From contig MFNE01000022.1 of the NCBI GenBank assembly GCA_001783695.1, forward strand, positions 1 to 46,619: a stretch of 46,619 nucleotides of DNA, given 5' to 3'. How positions within the stretch are numbered: the first letter of the stretch is position 1; every line of letters begins with the position of its first letter. Below are positions 25,965 through 34,120 of the stretch, piece after piece. The notes below the pieces were generated by a model. That model saw nothing but the letters and a program-made list of their open reading frames with translations, did not search any database and had not been told where the DNA came from. The position numbers were made by a program, and so were the translations under genes. The stretch is from Candidatus Lambdaproteobacteria bacterium RIFOXYD2_FULL_50_16 (GTDB lineage: Bacteria; SAR324; XYD2-FULL-50-16).

Positions 25965-26825
25965 ATGTCCGAGACCCAAACGCCCCGAATCAATTGGTTT
26001 CCAGGGCACATGAAAAAGGCGCTGCGCGAGGCCATTGAAAAAGTAAAGATGGTCGATCTGGTCTTGGAGGTGCGCGACGCTCGGCTCCCCTTTTCTAGCG
26101 GGAACCGGGATTTAGAGGAAAAATTAGGCAAAACTAAAAGGATCATCCTGCTTAATAAAACCCTCTACGCCGAGCCCCGCAATCTGGCGTTGTGGGAGGC
26201 TTGGTATAAAAAACAGGGGTTGGTTTATTTGGCGGTGGATGCGCTCGATTTTCGTTCGGCTAAAAAAATCATCCCTCTCGCTCAGGAGATGATCAAGGTG
26301 CGGGACCAATATTATATTAAACGAGGTATTCGCCCGCCACCCTTGCGGATGATGGTGATGGGCCTGCCTAACACGGGCAAGTCCACCTTGATCAACAGCC
26401 TAATCCGCAAAAAACAAGCCGCCACTGGCAACCGCCCCGGTATCACCAAGAACCAGGAATGGGTGGTGATCAAAGGCAATTTAGAACTCTTGGACACCCC
26501 GGGTATCATGCCCCCGCGCATCGACTCGGACCACGTCGGCCTTAGCTTGGCAGCGATCCACGCCATCAAAGACGAAATCCCTGGCAAACAAAAGCTCGCC
26601 CTGTTTCTCATGGAGCGCCTCTTAGATCAACGCCCCAAAGACTTTATAGAACGCTACCAAATAACCGAGAACGCCACCCCCGAATCCGCCTTGGAGGCCC
26701 TAGCCAACCAAGTGGGAGCCCTCAAAAAGGGCGGCGACCTTGCCCTGGACAAAGCCCAAGCCACTCTTATCAACGACTACCGTAGGGGGGCGCTAGGGAG
26801 GCTGGTGTTTGAGGTGCCTGAATAA
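25965..26825 (+). CDS. YlqF/RbgA-type circularly permuted ribosome-assembly GTPase
   Basis: 286-aa GTPase with the G4-G1-G2-G3 order typical of this family. INWFPGHMKKAL opens the protein. The G4 region reads LLNKTLYAEP at 62-71, the P-loop is GLPNTGKST, G2 is GITKNQEW and G3 is DTPGI. It is expected to act in late 50S assembly. The G4 box normally reads NKxD, whose Asp selects guanine; here the position is Leu67. The rest of the protein is intact. The C-terminal ~90 residues are the helical RbgA-type RNA-binding part. Confidence 0.88.
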   Translation: MSETQTPRINWFPGHMKKALREAIEKVKMVDLVLEVRDARLPFSSGNRDLEEKLGKTKRIILLNKTLYAEPRNLALWEAWYKKQGLVYLAVDALDFRSAKKIIPLAQEMIKVRDQYYIKRGIRPPPLRMMVMGLPNTGKSTLINSLIRKKQAATGNRPGITKNQEWVVIKGNLELLDTPGIMPPRIDSDHVGLSLAAIHAIKDEIPGKQKLALFLMERLLDQRPKDFIERYQITENATPESALEALANQVGALKKGGDLALDKAQATLINDYRRGALGRLVFEVPE

Positions 26826-26847
26826 ACTTTTATTTGTTAAAGGGTGG

Positions 26848-27400
26848 TGTAGTGGCCCCCAGAATCTGGACAACTGTTTAGGTAGGGGCGAGCCAGAGGA
26901 GGAGGAGCCCTGAAATGACAGAAATTTAGCAAAGCATTCAAAGCGAAGGTGACCTTAGAGGCAACATGAGATCACTTCGGAGTTTGAGGTTTACTTTGGC
27001 CGGGTTGAGCGGAGCCTTCGAAAAGACGAACCCCAAGTAGGCCGTCGCCATTGAGCGGAAAAAGGAACCGCTTTTTCAAAAAGTTTGGCTACTTCAGATT
27101 GAAGTGGATTGGCTAAAAAAAACGGTCACTTGCAATGAGCCTCAAGGAAAAGGGGGCTTTGATTAAACCAGAATCGAGCAAATCCGCTGGCAGCGCCCAT
27201 GTGAATTGATCGGGCTGAACCGCTCCAGTTAGTATCTGCCGGGGGATCAGGGGAAGCAGTTGGTAAATGAAGAACAGAATTTGACTTTGATGCGACTGAT
27301 AGACGAGCAATACACCGCCGTTCCTTTCTTTGGCAGCCGTCAGATGCGGGATACCTTGCCTCACGGGCGGTCACACCTTCGAAAATGGAGGCTTTTTTTT
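26848..27400 (+). mobile_element. Decayed IS3-family insertion sequence
   Basis: Both transposase reading frames are present in fragments broken by stops and frame changes. OrfA-like pieces are KFSKAFKAKVTLEA (26922 on) and LLQIEVDWLKK (just before 27120). OrfB-like pieces are CELIGLNRSS (near 27200) and LMRLIDEQYTAVPFFGSRQMRD (from about 27287). The left end starts TGTAGTGGCCCCC..ATCTGGACA, matching the usual TG-initiated IS3 terminal repeat. The catalytic DDE part is missing and the right end is not clear. It is inactive and sits between ylqF and the TPR gene. Confidence 0.75.
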
Positions 27401-27495
27401 GGGGGGGGGTATTATACTAAGCGGGGTTTGACCAGAAGAACCCCTTCTAGTTCAAAAGATTAACCGCCTTTTTCATCCCACCACAGGCCGCTGGT

Positions 27496-29301
27496 TTATA
27501 AGCCCGCATAATACCAATGAAACTCCTTCTCCAGCTTCATTTGTTCCTCTTCGACCTGCATCATTTTAGTCCAACGCCTCTCCAAGTCGCCCAACTCGGT
27601 TTCGAGGCCATGTTCTTGATATAAAGCACAAAGAGTCCGGTAAATACTGAGATTGGCTTTATAGGATAAAGCCTTTTCAAGAACCGTAATCGCCTTTCGA
27701 GCTGAGCCGGTTTTTAAAAACGCCATACCTGATTTAAGTAATTTCTCCTGTTCAAGCGCGGCTTTTCGCCTCTGTTCCATTAGTACCATAATATGCCGCT
27801 CCATCGCCGCCTCTTTGGCTTTGAGCGGTTGTTTTAGGCGGTAATAGCCCTCTTCTAGGCGTTTTAGAAGCTCTGGGGTTTTAGCGATGGAGGCGGCTTG
27901 AAGGTAAATTTTCATGGCTGGACGAAATTTATTTTCTTTTTCCAGCGCGTCCCCTTGAGTCAAAAAGGAATCCGCTAATTCTGAGAGTTTTTCTTTGGCA
28001 TATTGGTTAGTGGGCTCCAACCTCAACCATTCTTTCAGGGCGTGCGCCGCTTCCCTTAAATGCTCACGGTCAAATTCCAATTTGGCAAGGCGCGCCCAGA
28101 CCACGGGGTCTTCGACCTCTAGAGAAATTTGATTATAAAGCTTGCGGGCCAGATTTTGTTGGTTTGGGTCTTCGTAAGCCTTTTGAGCTTCAGCCATAAA
28201 ATCAGGGTAATGAAAGTGCCCATGACTACACTCAAGTAAATTTGCCGCAATCAGCCGGTACATCGCCGCTGAATATCGGTGACCGGCGCGCGAATGCAGC
28301 AAACCTAAATTGGCGTTGGCATAGCGGTCTTTGGGGTCCTGGTGTAAACAATCGTTTAAGGCTTCTAGCCCTGGGTCCAAACCCTGAACTTGATAAACCG
28401 CCAACCCATGGAGCATTTTTAAATAAGGCAGCGGAGCGTTTTGATTAATCAGCCCCGCAAAAATCGGCAGGGCCAATTCGCCCTTTTCCAAGGTGAGCGC
28501 AAAAAGCCCCAAGTCGTGTTGTCGCTTTTGGGCATAAAGCGGACTAACCCGCTCTGGCTGGGCCAAATCACGGTCCACCTCCTTTTGTATAACTTCTAAA
28601 ATCTCCTCAGCCGTGGGGCTCCCGTCCCAAGCCTTTAATTTATTGGCCTCGGTGCTATATCCATGGACCTTCAAGGCGTCCATCTTTCGTTCTGCTTGAT
28701 CTTGCAAGTTAATCAACTCATTAAGCCGTTCGTCTTTGTTTTTTAAATTTATTTCACGCCGACTTTGGGTCAGCTTTTGGATCAATTGGGCGTCGGTCTG
28801 GAAAGCGGGCAGACAAAGGTGATCGTCGGGCAAATGTTTTTTTATTAATTCAGGGATCGCCGCGTCATAAAGATCAATCTTGGCGGTAGTAGCCGCCATA
28901 TTAAACAGGCTAAGTTTGTGCATGGGATTAGCCTTAACACCCACGGCATAAAGCTTTTTAGCCAAACTAGGATTGTCTTGACGCCTTGCGAGGTTGCCCA
29001 AAAAATTAGTTAGGGTTGGGGTCGCTTTTTCTAATTTAACCAGCATCAACCCAGCGGTCAAAAGCGCCTCATCCGTGCCGCCCAGGCGCCACTGGTTAAA
29101 AATAATTTTGATATAATCGAGGGTTTCACTGGGCGAAATATCTGCCGCTTTAGACCAGCTTAACAAAGCGGTAGAATCATGTCCCGCCAAGGCCAATTGC
29201 TTCCCCTGCTCAAGTAAGCTTTTGAGGGTTTCCTTCTCCTGCGGCAGACCGTTAATAGAAGGAATTTTCAGGCCTTTCAAAACACGAGCGAACGACATCA
29301 T
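27496..29301 (-). CDS. Tetratricopeptide-repeat protein
   Basis: 601-aa soluble protein built from helical pairs with TPR-like spacing, for example GNLARRQDNPSLAKKLYAVG, ANANLGLLHSRAGHRYSAAM, ALKEWLRLEPTNQYAKEKL and KSGMAFLKTGSARKAITVL. No enzymatic domain, signal peptide or TM helix is visible. It probably scaffolds protein interactions. AGGAG lies 7 bases before the first ATG of a MetMet start. Just upstream is the ~570-base region leading to tRNA-fMet; downstream is the IS relic. Function unknown. Confidence 0.75.
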   Translation of the reverse strand: MMSFARVLKGLKIPSINGLPQEKETLKSLLEQGKQLALAGHDSTALLSWSKAADISPSETLDYIKIIFNQWRLGGTDEALLTAGLMLVKLEKATPTLTNFLGNLARRQDNPSLAKKLYAVGVKANPMHKLSLFNMAATTAKIDLYDAAIPELIKKHLPDDHLCLPAFQTDAQLIQKLTQSRREINLKNKDERLNELINLQDQAERKMDALKVHGYSTEANKLKAWDGSPTAEEILEVIQKEVDRDLAQPERVSPLYAQKRQHDLGLFALTLEKGELALPIFAGLINQNAPLPYLKMLHGLAVYQVQGLDPGLEALNDCLHQDPKDRYANANLGLLHSRAGHRYSAAMYRLIAANLLECSHGHFHYPDFMAEAQKAYEDPNQQNLARKLYNQISLEVEDPVVWARLAKLEFDREHLREAAHALKEWLRLEPTNQYAKEKLSELADSFLTQGDALEKENKFRPAMKIYLQAASIAKTPELLKRLEEGYYRLKQPLKAKEAAMERHIMVLMEQRRKAALEQEKLLKSGMAFLKTGSARKAITVLEKALSYKANLSIYRTLCALYQEHGLETELGDLERRWTKMMQVEEEQMKLEKEFHWYYAGL

Positions 29302-29633
29302 ACGCAGACTCCTTTTTTCGCTCCCATCTTATCAAATTTCCAAAAAATTTGCGACTCCATTTTAGATCTGGGAGTTTGGTTTCGCGCGACGCTTTGGGAT
29401 TCCTGGCCAAGGCCCCCGATTCCAACTGGGCTCTCTCATTCACACCCAGGGGTTTATTCAAGCCTAACTATTTCTAATAAAAAACGATCAACAACTCCCT
29501 ACCTTTTCAAAAAAAACCTTTTGCTGCAAGAAGATTGCATAAACTTATCTTTCTAACAATAGCCTCATCTTCGTAAAATTTTGATCAAAAAAAGGGATAT
29601 ATCGGGCAGATACCTTATTACCAAGGCCAGAGC

Positions 29634-29807
29634 TTAGTTCCCATTTTGAGAAAGGGTTGCTTTCCGTAAAAACAAAAGACGCAAGATCACTTTTACCAAA
29701 GGCACAAGAAGCGCTGCGCCAGCGGGCAATAAGCTGTGTGAAAGTGGGAACTTTAGGCTGAGCGGAGTAATAAAGAGAACCGTTAATTTCAATACTAAAG
29801 CAGCCAT
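29634..29807 (-). CDS. Possible small membrane protein (57 aa)
   Basis: The ATG at 29807 has AGAGGA 7 bases upstream, and the product has two hydrophobic stretches (ALVLKLTVLFITPLSL and GAALLVPLVKVILRLLFL), giving a two-helix membrane protein. The longer frame to 29906 runs into the tRNA promoter, and no promoter of its own is visible, so it may be non-functional. The rest of the stretch 29302-29869 holds nothing else I can support except the tRNA promoter. Confidence 0.25.
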   Translation of the reverse strand: MAALVLKLTVLFITPLSLKFPLSHSLLPAGAALLVPLVKVILRLLFLRKATLSQNGN

Positions 29808-29819
29808 AATAAATTCCTC

Positions 29820-29848
29820 TTGACACCAATAACCCATCGTCCTAGAAT
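29820..29848 (+). promoter_or_regulatory. Near-consensus promoter of tRNA-fMet
   Basis: TTGACA (29820-29825), a 17-base spacer and TAGAAT (29843-29848). The predicted start near 29855 lies 15 bases before the mature tRNA. Confidence 0.8.
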
Positions 29849-29869
29849 CAACGTTTAGACACAGAACGC

Positions 29870-29943
<74 letters not shown>

Positions 29944-29948
29944 CCCCA

Positions 29949-29987
29949 TCAAAAAAGGCTCTAACAGTTTCGCTGCTGGAGCCTTTT
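29949..29987 (+). terminator. Intrinsic terminator of tRNA-fMet
   Basis: AAAAAAGGCTC...GAGCCTTTTTT with an inner CAG/CTG stem, followed by a run of T. It is a good Rho-independent terminator for the tRNA and is roughly symmetric. Confidence 0.8.
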
Positions 29988-30124
29988 TTGTTTCTTGCCC
30001 CATTCCTTGCCACAGTCTTCCGAAAATTTCACTAGAACGACCTTTCCGAAGTTTCTATACTTTCACCTGGCTAGTCCGCCCATAAAAACCCCCATCCGTT
30101 TTTTTGGACTCTTGGGATTAATAA

Positions 30125-31324
30125 ATGCGTACCAAAAAAGAGCTCTGTAACCGAATTGAACACTACCTCAGGATGCGCATTCCTAATTCATTGCGGTTCC
30201 CAGAAGACAGTGTTCAAACGCTGGTTGAGCAGTACAGAGAAGGAATTCGAAATATTCCTATTCACGAAAAAGCTCATTTTTTCCAAGAAGAGAAAGCCAG
30301 ACTAGAAGCGGTTTTAAAAGAAGTTACCGAACGCGAACAGCGTTGGTCTGATTTCGTAAGACAATGGGCAATCCAATTCTCTCACTGGATTTTTCAAAAC
30401 ACGCCGATCCTAGAAATTCGCAGTTGGTCTTGGTCCAAAGACCGAGAGCCACGGTTTATCGAAGACGATCTAGGCGCACAACTGGAAATAATCCAGAACT
30501 TTCCTGACCTTTCACCTAAAACTCCTCTTATAACTGGACTGATCCCGGCAAAAGTAGCGAACGAATATTCCCCCTTTTTGCAATCTGAGGGGGTTTGGAT
30601 TTTGGAGGCGGCTAATGAAGTGCTTTTTGAATTTGCTCGTATTGGGTTTGTATCGGGTTCAAGCCTCAAGACAGTCAATATTTTGGATTTTTTGGAAACT
30701 TTGTATCTCGCACACTGGAGGGACTTTTCGAAAAACCCAGTCCCTCCCGATGTAGTAAAACGCCAATTAGAGTTTGTTGAGCAACAATTAATCGTCTGGG
30801 GTCGAGCAAAGGGCTCAGCGCCAAACAAAGCTATCCAAAGTCCCGAAAAAATGGTTTTCCAGCCTCGCTTGGATGAAACTGGCTTGGACCTAGAGCTACT
30901 GTTTGAATCCCGAATTCGAAATCACCCGATCCCCTGGTTAAAATCAGAATTGGCCAAGCCTCTATTTTTGGCATTAGTCGGAAATCAGCGGATTCGTGTT
31001 GATAATCTCGGACTAGCCCTATTGCATCATAGAGATGAAGCAAAAAACAAAAGATTAAAAGTCGGTAATCGGCTTTTTTGGTTGGGGGATAAAAGTGACT
31101 TAATACACCTTCAAAATGCCCTTCAGCAGCTTAAAGTTTGGGATAAAGGAATGGATAATAAAATTCTCGAAGAAAACTTTGCTTTTTTGAATGGGGAAGG
31201 TGAACGAACAGAGCTTAAGATTGAATCAGATTTTTCCAATTTGAGGTCTAAGATTAACAACGGGGTGACTTGGGGTAACCAGCCGGCTATCTTTAAACTA
31301 GTTAAGAGCCTCTTACCCGAATAG
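30125..31324 (+). CDS. Protein of unknown function (399 aa)
   Basis: Soluble mixed alpha/beta protein without TM segments or signal peptide. The N-terminal ~100 residues are helical and charged (HEKAHFFQEEKARLEAVLKE). The rest contains WSWSKDREPRFIEDDLGAQL and a late lysine-rich stretch. I do not recognise any domain. It lacks the codon-level look of the neighbouring housekeeping genes and sits in the accessory region just after tRNA-fMet. It has no clear ribosome-binding site before the ATG. A phage- or island-borne origin is possible but unproven. Confidence 0.6.
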   Translation: MRTKKELCNRIEHYLRMRIPNSLRFPEDSVQTLVEQYREGIRNIPIHEKAHFFQEEKARLEAVLKEVTEREQRWSDFVRQWAIQFSHWIFQNTPILEIRSWSWSKDREPRFIEDDLGAQLEIIQNFPDLSPKTPLITGLIPAKVANEYSPFLQSEGVWILEAANEVLFEFARIGFVSGSSLKTVNILDFLETLYLAHWRDFSKNPVPPDVVKRQLEFVEQQLIVWGRAKGSAPNKAIQSPEKMVFQPRLDETGLDLELLFESRIRNHPIPWLKSELAKPLFLALVGNQRIRVDNLGLALLHHRDEAKNKRLKVGNRLFWLGDKSDLIHLQNALQQLKVWDKGMDNKILEENFAFLNGEGERTELKIESDFSNLRSKINNGVTWGNQPAIFKLVKSLLPE

Positions 31325-31485
31325 ATTTTGGGGCACATTCAGCAGAATATTGTAAAATATCTTACTAATACCGCCAAAAAAAAGGACGCACCCCCACTGC
31401 TACCCTCCTAGAACTACCTGCTTGTATCGGCTTTAATAGGCTTACTCGCGGATATTCCATTCGCGGAGCTATCAGGGGAAAGTAG

Positions 31486-31722
31486 ATGTTAAATAAAAAT
31501 AACCAGGATCGTCGTCTCGACTTATCTTCAGAACAGCTTTTAACCGAACACCAAGCCGCTAAATGCTTAGCGGTCTCTGTTTCCCTGCTTCAGAAATGGA
31601 GACACCAGAGAAAAGGGCCTCCCTACCATAAGCTTGGGCGATCCGTTCGTTACTCTACTGCCGATCTAAGCGAATTTATTCAAACTAGGCGGATTGAGCG
31701 TGATCCTGGACTGGATCAATAA
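31486..31722 (+). CDS. Excisionase-like MerR/HTH_17 DNA-binding protein
   Basis: 78-aa protein with LLTEHQAAKCLAVSVSLLQKW, then GPPYHKLGRSVRYSTADLSEFI. This is the winged helix-turn-helix of the HTH_17/excisionase family (usual form LLT..EAA..LgvS..tl..wr..G.gP.y.klG..vrY...dL..wl). GGGGA lies 6 bases before the ATG. Such proteins often work with an integrase, but no integrase gene is visible in this window. It is a hint that the region was mobile. Confidence 0.8.
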   Translation: MLNKNNQDRRLDLSSEQLLTEHQAAKCLAVSVSLLQKWRHQRKGPPYHKLGRSVRYSTADLSEFIQTRRIERDPGLDQ

Positions 31723-31933
31723 ATTGGACTTGGAATGGGGTGTAGTCCCTAAAAAGTCTATTTCCCGCAAGTTCGAGACCGGGAAAAAATCAGAAGTTAA
31801 TTTGCTGTTCCAAGGTTTCGGCGGCCAATCTTTTTTGTATAAAGGATACGAATGTAAAGCAAAACAGTTAGATATAGTTTTAACCAAATTTGATCTGAAT
31901 TTACAAAAATTAGGCTACTGCCAATTAAAATAG
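31694..31933 (+). CDS. Doubtful small ORF downstream of the excisionase-like gene
   Basis: 79-codon frame that overlaps the excisionase-like gene by 29 bases and would start at TTG (or GTG at 31700). The translation (FETGKKSEVNLLFQGF, then LTKFDLNLQKLGYCQ) reads like protein, but I see no ribosome-binding site and no known domain. Confidence 0.25.
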   Translation: MSVILDWINKLDLEWGVVPKKSISRKFETGKKSEVNLLFQGFGGQSFLYKGYECKAKQLDIVLTKFDLNLQKLGYCQLK

Positions 31934-32079
31934 TTAATACATAATATCAATGTATTAAACAAATTAGCAACAAATCCAGGAACCGCAGCCATCTGAGCAA
32001 GTTTACGTTTAACTCTATCTTGGGCTTAGGCTAATCAAAGCCTTCTTGGGCGGATCGGTTCCGTTAGAATCTATCTGCT

Positions 32080-32364
32080 TCAAACCAGGAGTTTTCTCCA
32101 ATTTTGGAAAAAACACTTCAGGCCGCCCCATTTTAAGGGCCTGTACCGACTCAAAACCTTTTCGCTGCCCATAGGTAAGCGTTCAAGGGGCTGAATGGCC
32201 TCGCTAGCCCGGTATAAGTTTTTCAGCGCATTGATTCGTTAGAGGTTCCGCTTAACGGGTACTTGCTTAAAGACTAGGTTGATCGGCGCATCGGGCAACG
32301 GCCCCTTTCCTTCTGGCCGGGTTTTGGGTGGGCCTTCGTTTTGGGTGGAAAAAAATGAGTACAC
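32080..32364 (-). pseudogene. Relic ORF with one internal stop
   Basis: On the minus strand one frame is protein-like over ~95 codons except for a single TAA: PDAPINLVFKQVPVKRNL, stop, then RINALKNLYRASEAIQPL and LKWGGLKCFFQNWRKLL. It starts at a possible GTG (32364) and ends TGA (32080). The family is not recognised. It lies in a 598-base stretch (31934-32531) that otherwise shows nothing I can support. Confidence 0.3.
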
Positions 32365-32531
32365 TCAACGCAATCGGCTGCGCCGCTAGTTGGAGGGGAT
32401 ATTTAGTTTATCTTTATGATATATATATTCTTTTATTCGTTGTGCAGCGTTATCCGCTAAGGTAGGATGACCGCTGCTAATTGGGACGAGCGTCCTAACA
32501 TCGAGGCATAACACCGCATAACAAAGGAACA

Positions 32532-32945
32532 ATGGCAAAGAATACGTTTATTGGATACCGAGCGGCCGACAGCGAGCGGCAAGAGGTGCATCAAATGGCC
32601 AAAGATAGGGGGTTTGAAAATGTGACCCACTATTTGCGTCACCTAGTCGAGCAAGACAAAGCCGGTAAAGAGATCGTTAGCCAATCCTTAGGGTCAGAGG
32701 GAACCCAGGTTAACGAGTCTGAACTAGAGGGGAAATATTTTTTACGCCAAGAAGACCTACTGCTCGCTTTAAACCATATAGACCGAAAGTTGGACCGATA
32801 CCTAGGCCTAACCTACAGCGCCACCAAGGTAAACAGCCACTATGAAAAGCTAAGAAACGCCATCGTCGCTTTGGGCCTCCTCAACGACAACCCCGCCAAG
32901 CTCATGGGGTACCTCAAGGAACTGTTTAAGTCGGAGATGGAATAG
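32532..32945 (+). CDS. Possible ribbon-helix-helix DNA-binding protein
   Basis: 137-aa protein. The N-terminal part (FIGYRAADSERQEVHQMAKD, then VTHYLRHLVEQD) fits the beta-strand/two-helix pattern of RHH proteins that act as relaxase helpers or antitoxins. The rest is helical with a charged middle (QEDLLLALNHIDRKLDRYL). AAGGA lies 5 bases before the ATG. No partner gene such as a relaxase or toxin is adjacent, so its role is open. The assignment is by shape and is uncertain. Confidence 0.5.
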   Translation: MAKNTFIGYRAADSERQEVHQMAKDRGFENVTHYLRHLVEQDKAGKEIVSQSLGSEGTQVNESELEGKYFLRQEDLLLALNHIDRKLDRYLGLTYSATKVNSHYEKLRNAIVALGLLNDNPAKLMGYLKELFKSEME

Positions 32946-33093
32946 AAATCTCAAAAGCTAGAACAGTGCCCTGATGACTCGGGGACAAAGCAATAAATAT
33001 CGCTACACTTGCCTTAAACAGCGACCAACACGAAATTAAAAGGGTTGTTGTGGAAGATATTCAAAATAACTTAAGCTAAAAGGAGCAGGTAAG

Positions 33094-33229
33094 GAAACGG
33101 CTACGGCAGCGCCGTGGTAGAAAGTTTCTTTTACTTACTCAAAGAGAAGGGGCTCCATCAGGTTTCGGGGCGAAACCAGGACAAGTATCTTTGATAACTG
33201 GCCTCGCCTTCCCTCGACTTTGGGCCAGT
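33094..33229 (+). other. Structured non-coding stretch with three hairpins
   Basis: Three inverted repeats follow each other in a 396-base gene-free region (32946-33341). First, GAAAC (33094) with GTTTC (33124) encloses CTACGGC-AGC-GCCGTGGTAG. Second, GGTTTCG-GGG-CGAAACC spans 33161-33177. Third, ACTGGCC (33197) pairs with GGCCAGT (33223). No protein-coding frame is convincing. It might be a structured RNA or the relic of a mobile element. Confidence 0.4.
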
Positions 33230-33341
33230 CCTAAAGCGTGTGAAATACTAACAGCCGAATAGGGCTTTTACAAAAACCGAGCAAGCTCAGGTCCGCCATC
33301 AGCAAACCAGCTACTATGCTTATAACTTTATGGAGAAAATT

Positions 33342-33890
33342 ATGAATGACCCCGTAAATACAACCGCCAAAAAACCAAGCTTTATCGAATCATCGTTGAT
33401 ACCAGGCGAGCGAATCGTCTGCTTTGTGGAAGGTTCTGAAAAAGCCTCAAAAATCAGAAAAAGAGTTTTGCAATCGCTGTATGCACTGACGTTTGCTCAG
33501 ATCGCGATTGCCATTTTGGCAAAAAGCGGAAATTGGGGGGCAAGTGCCTTCTTATTCTTTGCTTTTAGCGTGCTCGTCTCCCTGTTTAACCTTGCCGGAG
33601 CATTTGCAAACTCTTTTTTTGAACAGGCGATTACCAATAAACGGGTGGTGCGTGTATCAACCTTTATTTTTCGCGGTACCGACGAAATGCGTCTTTCGGA
33701 AATCGAATCTATCGAGGTTCGGCAAGGACCCTTCGCCAGATCTTACAATTACGGACATATAATTGCTCGAGGTCGAGGCATTGGAGCCACAACCCTTCTA
33801 TGGGTGCTCAATCCGGTTGAAATCAAGAAAACCCTGGAGGTTGAAATGGAGAAGGCCAAGCAAAACTCTGGAAAAGATCAACCAACTTAG
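33342..33890 (+). CDS. Membrane protein with bacterial PH domain (bPH_2-like)
   Basis: 182-aa protein. After a soluble start comes a pair of hydrophobic helices (SLYALTFAQIAIAILA and ASAFLFFAFSVLVSLFNLAGAF), then the PH-like domain ITNKRVVRVSTFIFRGTDEM, LSEIESIEV, YGHIIARGRG and VLNPVEIKKTLE. This matches the YdbS/bPH_2 layout of inner-membrane proteins with cytoplasmic PH domains. The ATG at 33342 has GGAG 6 bases upstream; the frame is open 12 bases further. Its function is unknown, and it may be unrelated to the restriction operon that follows 230 bases later. Confidence 0.75.
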   Translation: MNDPVNTTAKKPSFIESSLIPGERIVCFVEGSEKASKIRKRVLQSLYALTFAQIAIAILAKSGNWGASAFLFFAFSVLVSLFNLAGAFANSFFEQAITNKRVVRVSTFIFRGTDEMRLSEIESIEVRQGPFARSYNYGHIIARGRGIGATTLLWVLNPVEIKKTLEVEMEKAKQNSGKDQPT

Positions 33891-34120
33891 GGCTAATGCC
33901 AAATCCCAAGAACAGTGAAATTTCCTATTTCGAGAGCGCGAACGAATTCTAAACCAATTAAACATTCCCTAGAACTAGGGGGACCTCTTTTCTTAAATTT
34001 ACTGCTAATAAGTCTGTCTTGCCAATATGGAAGCCAATCTATTAGGGTTTGACAGCAATGCTTTCAACCCATTCGGGCTGAATCAAGCGACCGGATCTCT
34101 TTTCTGACCTATTGACCAAA

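Noticed and set aside
29545-29829. 94-codon minus-strand frame starting at TTG
   Set aside because: It has no ribosome-binding site and overlaps a better-supported small frame; it is likely chance.
30394-30828. 144-codon minus-strand frame
   Set aside because: It lies fully inside the 399-aa gene, has Ser/Arg-rich shadow composition and no ribosome-binding site.
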